A DNA stretch of 64,000 bases from Oligoflexia bacterium. GTDB lineage: Bacteria > Bdellovibrionota > Bacteriovoracia > Bacteriovoracales > Bacteriovoracaceae. The DNA lies in the NCBI GenBank assembly GCA_015232355.1, contig JADFZW010000007.1, positions 42,865 to 106,864 of the forward strand. The letters run 5' to 3'. Numbering within the stretch: the first letter of the stretch is position 1; each line of letters starts with the position of its first letter. Under the pieces are notes generated by a model. It was not told where the DNA came from and ran no database searches. It was given only the letters and a program-made list of their open reading frames with translations. The translations under genes were made by a program, and so were the position numbers. Shown here in pieces: positions 17,663-26,225 of this stretch.

Positions 17663-19735
17663 TTAATGTTCAATCAATAAATCTTTTCTTAAGTTAGAAT
17701 CTTTACCAAAACAAATGTCCAGCATTCTTCTGGCCTTCTCTATTCCTCCGCTAACCTTGATCTTGGTAAAATCTTTTCGCGCCAATAACTCTTTAAAAGC
17801 TTCTGGTGACATCTCTCCTAATCCCTTATTTCTTTGTACTTCTTTAATTTTTACACCCTTTTTCTTTATCTCTTCTAGTTCATCTAAAGTTTCGGCGTAG
17901 AGTTTTCCACTATCAGTAATCACCTCATAAAGTGGTGCTTTAGCGATTTCAATCATTCCTCTCTCAAAAAGTTCTGGCCAAAAAGCAAAGAAGAAATTTG
18001 TAAGTAGAGTATTTATGTGTCCACCATCAACATCTGAATCTGCTAAGAATACAATTTTTGAATATCGAAGTTTTTCAAAATCAACAGGGGAACCCAAGCT
18101 AAGTCCGACAGCGGCCATGATATCGCAAAGTTCTTGATTGGCCAAAACATCTTTTATCGATGCCTGAGTGACGTTCATCGGTTTACCCTTGAGTGCAATT
18201 CCCCCTTGATATAATTTATCACGAGCAGAACGTAGTCCCCCTATTGCCGAATCCCCTTCGCAAATAAAGAGTGTACACTTATTACGATCTTTACGTTCGT
18301 TAGCATCTAATAACTTTTCTACTCTGGTTCTTTTTTGTTGCTTGGCCTTCTTAGTAGCATCTTTTAATTCTTCAAAGCGCTGACGATAACGAGCACGTTC
18401 AATCACCACTCCCATATAACCTTGGCCAAACTCTTTTTTTAAAGCTCGTTCACCATATTTCGCTAAAAAATCACCCAGTGCCTTTTCTAAATAATTATCT
18501 CTCACTAGTTTGCGTTTTGTTTGTGATTCAAAACGTGGGTTGGGCATGGTAATTCCCATTATAAAAGTCATTCCAGTCAACACATCATTATCAGTAACGC
18601 TCACTCCTTCACGCTTTCCCACTCGCTCTAATTTTTCCTTCACCATAGTAGTAAATATTTTTTTCAAGCGCTCATGATGAAAACCACCATCATAAGTTGG
18701 AGTGGAATTTACAAAAGAGATAATGCGTTCACGACTGCTCTCTTGCTTTCTAAAATTAACTGATATTGTGATATCTATTTTTGCCTTATACTTTTCTCCC
18801 TTAGCATTTACACCATCAAAGATAAAACTATCATCTCCAATGTGATATGAGACATTACTTCCTATGCTAACTTTATTGGCATCCGTAGCTTCTAAATTTT
18901 CATCTTCTTGCGAGTTGACACTCGCATTTTCACTCTCACTGCTCTCCTTCTCACTCACATTTCCATTTGCCAACCTCAGTGCCAATTCCCATAAACCCTT
19001 CTTAAATAAAAATTTTTCTCCATTAAAGTAAAAAGTAAGGCCAGGATTATTATAGGCCAAATCGATAATTCTTTTTCTTAAAAGGTCAGTATCAATCTTA
19101 TTATTTTTATAAACCTCTTTGGCCAAAGATAATTCAACTTTTACTCCAGAGGCACCAGCAAATGATTTGGATGGAGATTTTTTTACCTGAAGCGCACCAT
19201 CCATAAAAAGAAAAGTTTGCTCTTTCTTTGAAAGATAGTGTCTGACAGTCACTTTAAAAAAATCTGAAGTCAAGCAAGTAGCGGCCGCTCCCAATCCATT
19301 TTGTCCCAACGTTCGATATAAGAAACCATTTTCATCAACTTCTTCATCTTTAAACTTTGAACCAGTTCTAAATTCTGTATAAACAGTTCGAATCTTATCT
19401 AATGGAAAACCAATCCCATTATCAGCAACCGTAACGATTGTTTTATCCTCAGAAAGAGTTGTATGAATTTCAGTTATATTTCCTCTATAAAATTCATCAA
19501 TACAATTATCCAAAATCTCCTCTATCGCTTTAGATTTTGCCTGATGAAACTCTATGGTTTTAAATTCAACTCCATTTTCTGTGTATATGTATGTTTCCAG
19601 ATCTTCAACATCATTACTTCCAAAAACTAAAGTCACTCGATTCCGACAATGCCAGCGCTGATCTTTACTTTCAATCTCTGCATCCTTCAAGTCTTTCTTT
19701 CTCTTCACCACTCCAATATTATCCATATTACCCAT
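17663..19735 (-). CDS. Type IIA topoisomerase subunit B (ParE/GyrB-like), divergent
   Basis: This 690-residue ATPase subunit has a GHKL site with E73 in IEEILDN, DNGIGFP (105-111) and a GQNGLGA lid (144-150), followed by a transducer domain. It then has a TOPRIM domain with EGDSA (about residue 490) and DSDVDGGH, the acidic metal site. An acidic low-complexity insert (about residues 265-285, rich in S, E and N) interrupts the ATPase/transducer region. The start is supported by agaggtgg 11 bases before the ATG. With the downstream subunit it should form a heterotetramer that relaxes or decatenates DNA. The lack of the usual N-terminal RPxMYIG motif sets it apart from canonical GyrB and ParE, and a separate canonical gyrase probably lies elsewhere. 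Confidence 0.88.
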   Translation of the reverse strand: MGNMDNIGVVKRKKDLKDAEIESKDQRWHCRNRVTLVFGSNDVEDLETYIYTENGVEFKTIEFHQAKSKAIEEILDNCIDEFYRGNITEIHTTLSEDKTIVTVADNGIGFPLDKIRTVYTEFRTGSKFKDEEVDENGFLYRTLGQNGLGAAATCLTSDFFKVTVRHYLSKKEQTFLFMDGALQVKKSPSKSFAGASGVKVELSLAKEVYKNNKIDTDLLRKRIIDLAYNNPGLTFYFNGEKFLFKKGLWELALRLANGNVSEKESSESENASVNSQEDENLEATDANKVSIGSNVSYHIGDDSFIFDGVNAKGEKYKAKIDITISVNFRKQESSRERIISFVNSTPTYDGGFHHERLKKIFTTMVKEKLERVGKREGVSVTDNDVLTGMTFIMGITMPNPRFESQTKRKLVRDNYLEKALGDFLAKYGERALKKEFGQGYMGVVIERARYRQRFEELKDATKKAKQQKRTRVEKLLDANERKDRNKCTLFICEGDSAIGGLRSARDKLYQGGIALKGKPMNVTQASIKDVLANQELCDIMAAVGLSLGSPVDFEKLRYSKIVFLADSDVDGGHINTLLTNFFFAFWPELFERGMIEIAKAPLYEVITDSGKLYAETLDELEEIKKKGVKIKEVQRNKGLGEMSPEAFKELLARKDFTKIKVSGGIEKARRMLDICFGKDSNLRKDLLIEH

Positions 19736-19789
19736 TTATTTTTTCTCCACCTCTTTTAAAAATATAATTTCAAATCAATAATTAAATTA

Positions 19790-20461
19790 ATGATAACAAC
19801 ATTCATCTCAAATATACCAGTGATAATAATATTCGTGCTAATCAGCACCGCCGAAGCTGCATTACCAGAGGGAAATAGTCTAAATAATCATGCTCTATTA
19901 AAAAAACATCTCTCTTATATCGAACAAGGCAATATTTTATCCTACGCCAATGTAAGCGATAATTCTAATTCCATTATTCCTTTATCAATTTCCAAGATAT
20001 TCAAAAAATCTCAGGATGAAAAGGCCCAAGCACAACAAAAAATAGAATTTCTCGTATCAGGTTTGCATAAAAGTAGTTGTCAACAAGCACTACCACATAT
20101 GAATAAGTATGAAGATTACCAAAAATATATTGGGGTAATCTCTGAAAGTTACTATAATCAACAAAATAAAAATTTAGTATTTTTATTCGACTTTAAATTA
20201 TTACCATATCAATTAATGTTACAGATGCAATTAGATCGAATAACCAAGAGCGGAAACTATCCCTATATTTTAAAGGGAGGAATATTTCCAGATTTAGGTG
20301 GAGTGATCAATGTTAGTGAATACAATAAAAGATGTCTCTTTATAGTTTCGGCAAATTGGCAAGGACCAAAGAGCAATATCCCAAATTTTATTCTCGAGCT
20401 TTTCTTAGAAACTGTTGCTAAGATAAGCCTAGAAAAATTATTTAGAATCTCTGCTCCTTGA
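19790..20461 (+). CDS. Exported protein, possible START/SRPBCC-like fold
   Basis: The 223-residue product begins with a hydrophobic stretch ending in T-A-E-A-A, a plausible signal peptide with cleavage after about residue 23, so it is probably periplasmic. The C-terminal half (GGIFPDLGGV, then S-A-N-W-Q-G-P and a long final helix) recalls polyketide-cyclase/START-type lipid-binding proteins, but I cannot confirm this. Two Cys in the mature part could pair. It diverges from the topoisomerase operon, leaving 54 bases between, and it ends with TGA, a genuine stop. There is no convincing ribosome site. Confidence 0.6.
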   Translation: MITTFISNIPVIIIFVLISTAEAALPEGNSLNNHALLKKHLSYIEQGNILSYANVSDNSNSIIPLSISKIFKKSQDEKAQAQQKIEFLVSGLHKSSCQQALPHMNKYEDYQKYIGVISESYYNQQNKNLVFLFDFKLLPYQLMLQMQLDRITKSGNYPYILKGGIFPDLGGVINVSEYNKRCLFIVSANWQGPKSNIPNFILELFLETVAKISLEKLFRISAP

Positions 20462-20532
20462 AATTATAAACAAAAGATAGTATTAAAAAAGAGAATATAA
20501 ATTCCAAAAAACAAAAAAATAAAAAAATAAAA

Positions 20533-20970
20533 ATGCATGTTCTAAGAATACAATCACAAGACGCCTATCCATTAAGAGATCAATTGCTCGCTCCTAAAGG
20601 GCGATCTGATTACTCAAGATTTGATGGCGACATGGATGATAAGACTTTTCATCTTGGAGCCTTCATTGATAAAACCTTAGTCTCAATTGCATCTTTTTAT
20701 TTTAATAAACACCAGGATATAAGTGCTCCTTATCAATATCAAATTAGGGGACTGGCAACTCTTCCTGAATACACTAACAAAGGAATTGCTTCCACTCTAA
20801 TTAAAACAGCATATCCAATAATAACTCAAAACCAAGCAACAGTACTTTGGTGTTCAACTCGTATAAATAGCGTAGGATTTTTTATCAATTTAGGTTTTCG
20901 CCCCATTGGCGGGCCATATGAAGTAGCAGAAGTTGGCCAACATCAATTAATGTTCAAAACGCTCCCTTAG
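20533..20970 (+). CDS. GNAT-family N-acetyltransferase
   Basis: This 145-residue protein has the GNAT core: a strand with YQIRGLATLPEY followed by the acetyl-CoA pyrophosphate loop in YTNKGIASTLI, then a later strand with L-W-C-S-T-R and G-F-F-I-N-L-G-F typical of the family's C-terminal half. Substrate cannot be told. The upstream 70 bases are A-rich with no clear Shine-Dalgarno. Its 3' end overlaps the convergent gene at 20954 by 17 bases. Confidence 0.85.
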   Translation: MHVLRIQSQDAYPLRDQLLAPKGRSDYSRFDGDMDDKTFHLGAFIDKTLVSIASFYFNKHQDISAPYQYQIRGLATLPEYTNKGIASTLIKTAYPIITQNQATVLWCSTRINSVGFFINLGFRPIGGPYEVAEVGQHQLMFKTLP

Positions 20971-21538
20971 TGTCTGTACAAAAACTATCAGTAACACCAT
21001 CACTTCCAAGAACCATTCCTTTTTTTTGCTTTTCAATACATTCACTCTCTACTTGATAGGATTTTATTGGAACACATTTTAAATTTTGTTCTCTTTTATT
21101 TTTTGCATTTTCTCTCCACATTTTACATTTATCAAAACTCGCCCTATCAACACAACCCCAATGTTTATCTTTGCAATAGTAAATTAAATGCATCCCTCGT
21201 GCAAAGTCATTTGATATCTCTTCAACATCTCCTCCAGGTTCACCAATAGGAATCGCTTTTCTTTTCGAATTGATTTTCTCTGTTCCTTTCTCCGTTCCTT
21301 TCTCCTGAGCACTAGTTTCTAAACCTAAACCCACCTCTTCACTAAGTGAAGCATCACTCTTCTCTTCCTGTACATCGTCCTTGGTCACATCATCTTTGGT
21401 TACATTCTTGTCAAAGCTCAACACCTCTCTTGCTTCACCTGAACTAACTTTGTAACTATTGTCACTCTCAGAAAAATCCAAGCAAAAAATCAAAAGACAA
21501 ATCAAAACTACTACTGCTTGCTTTTTTAAATCTCTCAT
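20954..21538 (-). CDS. Exported Cys-rich protein of unknown function
   Basis: This 194-residue product has an N-terminal hydrophobic segment (residues about 8-21), then a low-complexity acidic linker, then a C-terminal region with six Cys (in YYCKD, WGCVD, DKCKM, LKCVP, SECIE and SFCTD) that could form three disulfides. The linker contains two tiny tandem duplications, V-T-K-D-D twice and K-G-T-E twice. It is probably periplasmic or outer-membrane associated. I do not recognise the family. The gene ends with TGA inside the 3' end of the acetyltransferase gene. Confidence 0.65.
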   Translation of the reverse strand: MRDLKKQAVVVLICLLIFCLDFSESDNSYKVSSGEAREVLSFDKNVTKDDVTKDDVQEEKSDASLSEEVGLGLETSAQEKGTEKGTEKINSKRKAIPIGEPGGDVEEISNDFARGMHLIYYCKDKHWGCVDRASFDKCKMWRENAKNKREQNLKCVPIKSYQVESECIEKQKKGMVLGSDGVTDSFCTDTKGAF

Positions 21539-21639
21539 ATTTGTAATAGTATCAGAGTATGCAAGTATAAAATTACATGATATTTACTTAATTAATATTT
21601 ACTTAATTGTATCTAAATGCCATTGAAGGAACAAACAGT

Positions 21640-23430
21640 ATGAAGAGAAATTTTAATGATCAGATCAAATATAAAATTAGCTGTCTAATATTTGATTTAA
21701 TAAATCAACAACTGCAAATTGAAGATATTTACAATAATATTACTCAAACACCCAATCTAACTATGGGGCACTATGCATTCCCTACATTTTTACTCTCTAA
21801 AATATTAAAAAAATCACCAAATCAAATTGCCTCTGACCTCTCGAAACTTTTTGAAAATAAATTAACCACTCCAATAAAAAAGGTCAACAATCTAGGCCCA
21901 TACTTAAATATATTTATAGATCTCGAGCAAACTTTAAATCTAATAGTTCCGCAAATTTTAGATAGTAAATCAACCTTCTTTAAAATTAAATTAGCAGATG
22001 AGCTTCCTAAAACCATGATTGAATTTTCTCAACCCAATACCCACAAAGAATTGCATGTGGGACATATGAGAAATCTCTCTCTCGGACAAGCACTAATATT
22101 AATTTATCGTTACTGTGGATATAATATCATCAGCGCTACTTTTCCAGGAGATGTGGGAACTCATGTTGCTAAATGCTTATGGTATTTAAAATACCACTGC
22201 TGCAAAGAAGAGATCCCTACAAACAACAAAGGTGCATTCTTAGGGAAAATATATCAATTGGCCCATGCTAAATTAGAGCAAGAGAAAGGAAGTGATAAAG
22301 AGGAAAAAAATCGCGATGACTTAACTCGTATTCTTGCTGAACTTCATGATCAGCAAGGAGAATTTTTTGATTTGTGGACAGAGACTAGAGAGTGGTCACT
22401 ACAACAAATGAGAGAACTCTACACTTGGGCCAATGTTTCCTTTGATCAGTGGTATTTTGAATCAGAAGTAGATGCTCCATCTATCAAGTTAGCAAAAGAG
22501 TATTATCAAAAAGGAATATTTATTAATTCCGATGGTGCGATTGGAATGGATCTCTCCTCTGATGGTCTTGGATTTTGTATGATGATTAAATCTGACGGCA
22601 ATGGACTTTACGCCACCAAAGATTTAGAGTTAGCGAGAAGAAAATTTGAAGATCATAATATTGAAAAAAATATTTACATTGTTGATGTTCGCCAATCTCA
22701 TCACTTTGCTCAAGTCTTCAAGGTGCTAGAAAAAGTTGGTTTTAAAAATGCGAAAAACTGCCTACATCTCGCCTATGACTTTGTGGAACTACCTGAAGGA
22801 ATAATTAGCTCTCGTAGTGGAACCATTGTTCCTGTTGAAGAATTGATTGCGGAAATGATTTCTACTATCACTCAAAATTATCTTGAACAATATAGAGGTA
22901 ATTGGAGTGATAAAGAGATTGAAACTACCGCCAATCAAGTCGCTTTAGGTGCCATTCAATATGGAATGCTTAAAGTTGATCCTCAAAAAAAGATTGTCTT
23001 TGAAATGAAGGAGTGGTTAAAACTAGATGGTGAATCTGGCCCCTATCTTCAATATGTTCATGCACGCATAAACTCCCTCTTAAAAAAGGCAAATGAAAAA
23101 TTTAAAATTGATTTAAATACGTATACGACAAATCTAAATATCAACTTTAGCATGCTAAAACATCCAGCAGAGGAAGCACTAATAATAAATATTTTAAATT
23201 TTAATAACGTGGTAACTTACGTTTGTGAAAATAACAAGCCATCTTCACTATGCGCTTACCTCTATGATCTATGTAAACTATATAATAGTTTCTATTCTGA
23301 GTGTCCGATCCTTCAGGCAGCTGAAGGCGAAGAACAATCTTATGCGCGAATTATTTTATCAAAGTGTATGCAGGTAACTTTAGGTAAAGGACTTGAGCTC
23401 TTAGGAATTCCTACTCCTGAGAGGATGTAG
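21640..23430 (+). CDS. argS: Arginyl-tRNA synthetase
   Basis: This class I synthetase charges tRNA-Arg. It has an N-terminal additional domain, the HIGH-like H-V-G-H in KELHVGHMRN (residues 139-142), the KMSKS equivalent in IISSRSGTIV, and a C-terminal DALR-type anticodon-binding domain ending in the usual E-R-M. The 596 residues fit the family. I start at ATG 21640 because gaagga lies 11 bases upstream; a TTG at 21607 would add 11 residues but has no ribosome site. The last 20 bases overlap the convergent transporter gene. Confidence 0.95.
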   Translation: MKRNFNDQIKYKISCLIFDLINQQLQIEDIYNNITQTPNLTMGHYAFPTFLLSKILKKSPNQIASDLSKLFENKLTTPIKKVNNLGPYLNIFIDLEQTLNLIVPQILDSKSTFFKIKLADELPKTMIEFSQPNTHKELHVGHMRNLSLGQALILIYRYCGYNIISATFPGDVGTHVAKCLWYLKYHCCKEEIPTNNKGAFLGKIYQLAHAKLEQEKGSDKEEKNRDDLTRILAELHDQQGEFFDLWTETREWSLQQMRELYTWANVSFDQWYFESEVDAPSIKLAKEYYQKGIFINSDGAIGMDLSSDGLGFCMMIKSDGNGLYATKDLELARRKFEDHNIEKNIYIVDVRQSHHFAQVFKVLEKVGFKNAKNCLHLAYDFVELPEGIISSRSGTIVPVEELIAEMISTITQNYLEQYRGNWSDKEIETTANQVALGAIQYGMLKVDPQKKIVFEMKEWLKLDGESGPYLQYVHARINSLLKKANEKFKIDLNTYTTNLNINFSMLKHPAEEALIINILNFNNVVTYVCENNKPSSLCAYLYDLCKLYNSFYSECPILQAAEGEEQSYARIILSKCMQVTLGKGLELLGIPTPERM

Positions 23431-24709
23431 ATTCATCTGCATCTGCAGATGCAGATGCAGATGTAGATGTACTCTTAATTAAACCTATACTTGAGAGAAT
23501 CCACACTATCAAACTAACTGCTATAATCCCTAGATAAAATGATTGTGATAAAACCACTCCCAGCTGCTTACAAATGGCAATAACTATAGAGATAGAACTC
23601 TTGCTCACTCGATGACAAAAGATATCGATAAACTCTTTGGTTCTAAAGCGCACATCATCTGGAAATGGAATATATAAAATCTCTTTGGCGGATCTGAAGA
23701 TCGAATACTCGGTGGCCTTGAAAATTAAAAATGCACTAGCAGCAGCGGTCACACTGGGATAAATAAAAATAAAAACCAGTGTACAAATATGGAGTAGCGG
23801 AATAATTAAATGAATAATTGCTGGTCTGATTTTACTTAAAAGAATTGGTGCCAATATCAACTGACTTACAAGCGCGAAGGTGTTTGCGTAAGCGTAGAAG
23901 AGTCCTGCAAAAGATGTCTGCTCATCTGGTTTAGGATACGCTCGTTGCATTTCCGCTTCAAAATTAAGATAGACCACCACTGAATAGAATTGGCAAAATA
24001 CCACAATCATAAAAATCCAAAACAAAGTTTTTTCTTGCAAAATAAAAGAAATACCAAGTCCATCCTTCTTGGCCGGCAACTCCTTCTTCTTTAACACTGT
24101 AATGGATGTACGAGAATAAGCAAAATATGCTGGAATAAATGAGAACATAGTAATCAGTGCAGAGATAATAATAAGATTTGATGTCCCTAAAACTTGCGAA
24201 GAGTTGTGAACGGCCAAACCACCAGCAATTCCTCCAATCCCAGCTATGGCCATAATAATTCCATTAAGCTTTTTAGCATCCCTCCTTTGAATAGAACTAT
24301 TAATAAAAGACCAATACTGTTCAACTAATAAAACTATATATCCCTCTCTAAAAACATAGAGCATGGCCGCAGGCCAACGCCATTTAAATTGCATTAACTG
24401 ATGTAGCACTAAAAAAATCAGCGCCGACAAGAGAGTTGATAAAAATAGTGTCTTCTGAGGGCCAAACTTTTTTAGTAATAAATTGTAAATGTACAAAAGT
24501 GGTAACAACACCAGCGGAGTTAATGCTAAAACGTAAGGCAAATCCTCTGTGCTGTAAGCATTTTTAAAGAGCACAACTGTAGAACTTCTAGCAAACTCAT
24601 ATCCAAAGAGTGTGATCGCCGCTGTTAAGGCCATCAAAATACAATTGAAGACATGCTCTTGTTTATAAAAAGACATCCTAAATAGGTCTATTAAATTCCT
24701 TATCTTCAT
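23411..24709 (-). CDS. NTT-type ATP/ADP (NTP/NDP) translocase-family membrane protein
   Basis: This 432-residue protein is strongly hydrophobic with about 11-12 predicted membrane helices. The segment LVEQYWSFINSS followed by the glycine run A-G-I-G-G-I-A-G-G resembles the NTP/NDP exchange transporter family. Classical members import host ATP in Rickettsia and Chlamydia, while many homologs in free-living bacteria have unknown substrates. It is somewhat shorter than the roughly 500 residues of classical members. The C-terminus is a repeat-derived S-A-S-A-S-A-D-A-D tail. A Shine-Dalgarno (aaggggga) precedes the ATG. It is convergent with and overlaps argS. Confidence 0.72.
   Translation of the reverse strand: MKIRNLIDLFRMSFYKQEHVFNCILMALTAAITLFGYEFARSSTVVLFKNAYSTEDLPYVLALTPLVLLPLLYIYNLLLKKFGPQKTLFLSTLLSALIFLVLHQLMQFKWRWPAAMLYVFREGYIVLLVEQYWSFINSSIQRRDAKKLNGIIMAIAGIGGIAGGLAVHNSSQVLGTSNLIIISALITMFSFIPAYFAYSRTSITVLKKKELPAKKDGLGISFILQEKTLFWIFMIVVFCQFYSVVVYLNFEAEMQRAYPKPDEQTSFAGLFYAYANTFALVSQLILAPILLSKIRPAIIHLIIPLLHICTLVFIFIYPSVTAAASAFLIFKATEYSIFRSAKEILYIPFPDDVRFRTKEFIDIFCHRVSKSSISIVIAICKQLGVVLSQSFYLGIIAVSLIVWILSSIGLIKSTSTSASASADADESTSSQE
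23434..23457. repeat. 24-base perfect palindrome at convergent argS/transporter ends
   Basis: The sequence reads the same on both strands over 24 bases (arms of catctgcatctg), starting 4 bases after the argS stop and lying inside the transporter's C-terminal codons. It merges with a (GCAGAT) hexamer run to about 23468. It could fold as a cruciform or an RNA hairpin in both transcripts; no T-tract follows, so I do not call it a terminator. Confidence 0.8.
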
Positions 24710-24740
24710 ATTGTTTAGATCCCCCTTATATAAAATCTAT

Positions 24741-24776
24741 TTAATTAGCTTTAAATAGCTTTAAATAGCTTTAAAT
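24741..24776. repeat. 10-base tandem repeat (ttaaatagct, about 3.6 copies)
   Basis: The unit ttaaatagct is repeated at 24741 (one mismatch), 24751 and 24761, with a partial copy at 24771. The 10-base period keeps the short A/T tracts on one face of the helix. It lies upstream of both divergent genes (transporter and 24881). Confidence 0.85.
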
Positions 24777-24810
24777 CACCAGCAACATTATATAAAATTT
24801 ATTTAAAAGT

Positions 24811-24837
24811 TAAAGTATTTAAAAAAAATACCGATCT
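24811..24837 (+). promoter_or_regulatory. Putative sigma-28 (FliA)-like promoter of 24881 gene
   Basis: TAAAGTAT at 24811-24818, an 11-base spacer and ACCGATCT at 24830-24837 resemble the enterobacterial FliA consensus TAAAGTTT-N11-GCCGATAA (7 of 8 and 5 of 8 matches). Transcription would start at about 24845, downstream of the first ATG (24842), which supports the start at 24881. Confidence 0.45.
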
Positions 24838-24868
24838 ATTTATGTTCAATAATGTTTTAAACTTTTTT

Positions 24869-24875
24869 AGGAGGG
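24869..24875 (+). promoter_or_regulatory. Strong ribosome binding site deciding the 24881 start
   Basis: A perfect AGGAGGG lies 5 bases before ATG 24881, whereas the in-frame ATG 24842 has no such site. Confidence 0.8.
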
Positions 24876-24880
24876 TATTT

Positions 24881-25375
24881 ATGAGTAAAAACAGCGCAAA
24901 AAAATATGATTATCATAAAGAAGAGATAACCGACAATTCAGATGCAGATAGACCAGCACTACGACTTATTAAAAGCGCATTAAATATCAAAGATGATGAA
25001 CCAGCAACTTCAGCTACAACTACAACTACAAAAACCATTTCAACTACTGCACACTTAAGAATTGTAAAGAGTGAAACAAATGAAAATGAAAATTATAATG
25101 AACATAACAACGACAGTCCAGCACTGAAACTTATCAAAAGTGCACTCAACATTAAGGATGATCAAAATGATTATCAAAAAACTGTAACTACAGTCGCAAC
25201 TGAAACAGCAATTAAGAGTAAACAGCTCAGTCGCTTTCACTTAACAATTATTTTGCTTGCTATTTTAGTACCATTGGCAATAGCACTTACTACTAGATAT
25301 GCACATAATTACACTGATGATTTAGATTTGAATAACATCAAAGTTCGTCATGGTGTGAAATATATAAATAATTAA
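24881..25375 (+). CDS. Single-pass membrane protein with duplicated PALxLIKSALNIKDD motif
   Basis: The 164-residue product has two near-identical copies of a 15-residue motif, PAL[RK]LIKSALNIKDD, about 45-50 residues apart, separated and followed by Thr-rich linkers. A single membrane helix lies near the C-terminus (L-T-I-I-L-L-A-I-L), then a short tail ends in a run with N-N. The motif copies differ at many third codon positions, so the duplication is old and the peptide has been conserved by selection. They would face the cytoplasm if the N-terminus is inside. No family is recognised. The start is fixed by the AGGAGGG at 24869, and a sigma-28-like promoter precedes it. Confidence 0.7.
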   Translation: MSKNSAKKYDYHKEEITDNSDADRPALRLIKSALNIKDDEPATSATTTTTKTISTTAHLRIVKSETNENENYNEHNNDSPALKLIKSALNIKDDQNDYQKTVTTVATETAIKSKQLSRFHLTIILLAILVPLAIALTTRYAHNYTDDLDLNNIKVRHGVKYINN

Positions 25376-25386
25376 TAATTAATTAA

Positions 25387-26220
25387 TCAAGGTTGCGCTA
25401 CTAAATAGCAATTCCAAGAATCACAATTCTCTGCTACCTCAGTGATTACAAAATTTCCATCACCACCACCATCTTCATCATCACCCTCCCAATAACAGTG
25501 TACTTTACTAAATCCTGCCTCTAATAACAACTCCTTCAACTCAGCTATACTCCATAAACGCCAATCATACACAAACACATCTTGATATCTCTTATTTTCA
25601 CTCCCGCTTCCACTCTGCTTTGTATAGTGAATCTTATAAATTCCCTCATTAGTAATAGGATTAAAAGTGTGACATTCCCAATGATAGATAAATTTATCAT
25701 CGTCATGTTCTGTATCCTCTTCATTAGGTAACTGCGACTGCTCACCACCAAATGCATCCATGATAAAAAGCGATTTAGCATGCATGGATTTCTTTACTGA
25801 TGAAAAATATTCCAACAAATTTTTCCTCCTCTTAAAAAAACATACGGCATAGTTTAGGGCCGAAACAATATCTGCTTTATGCATATGCAGATGATATTTG
25901 ACTACATCCTGTTCAATATAGTTTAATCGCTTGCGCTGGTCTGGATTAAGAGACGCTAGATGGTGTTCTTTACCATAGCTAATTGGAAGAGGATCAATAT
26001 CAACTGAATTGGCAACATTCTGAGGGTGATTTTTTACCCATTCACAAGAGAAATTTCCAGTTCCACAAAAATCCTCACAGAGAATTCGTGGATCTGATTT
26101 ATAAAAATATCGATATTCTTTAACAAAAAAATCAATATCAAATTGTGGATATTGAACTGAATTTTCATAAAGCCAATACTTTTCTTTCGCGCTTAAAACA
26201 TTCAACCGATCACTGCTCAT
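25387..26220 (-). CDS. Class I SAM-dependent methyltransferase
   Basis: This 277-residue protein has a Rossmann-type motif I in CEDFCGTGNFS, followed by an acidic V-D-I-D at the end of strand 2 that should bind the SAM ribose, as in class I methyltransferases. The C-terminal half has W-R-L-W-S-I-A-E-L and E-A-G-F, commonly seen in small-molecule methyltransferases. Substrate is unknown. Translation starts behind gagga, and the gene begins 5 bases after the stop of the metallo-hydrolase, so the two form an operon. A Gly/Asp-rich loop (G-D-D-E-D-G-G-G-D) near the end is unusual. It ends with a TGA stop. Confidence 0.85.
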   Translation of the reverse strand: MSSDRLNVLSAKEKYWLYENSVQYPQFDIDFFVKEYRYFYKSDPRILCEDFCGTGNFSCEWVKNHPQNVANSVDIDPLPISYGKEHHLASLNPDQRKRLNYIEQDVVKYHLHMHKADIVSALNYAVCFFKRRKNLLEYFSSVKKSMHAKSLFIMDAFGGEQSQLPNEEDTEHDDDKFIYHWECHTFNPITNEGIYKIHYTKQSGSGSENKRYQDVFVYDWRLWSIAELKELLLEAGFSKVHCYWEGDDEDGGGDGNFVITEVAENCDSWNCYLVAQP

Positions 26221-26225
26221 GTTAA

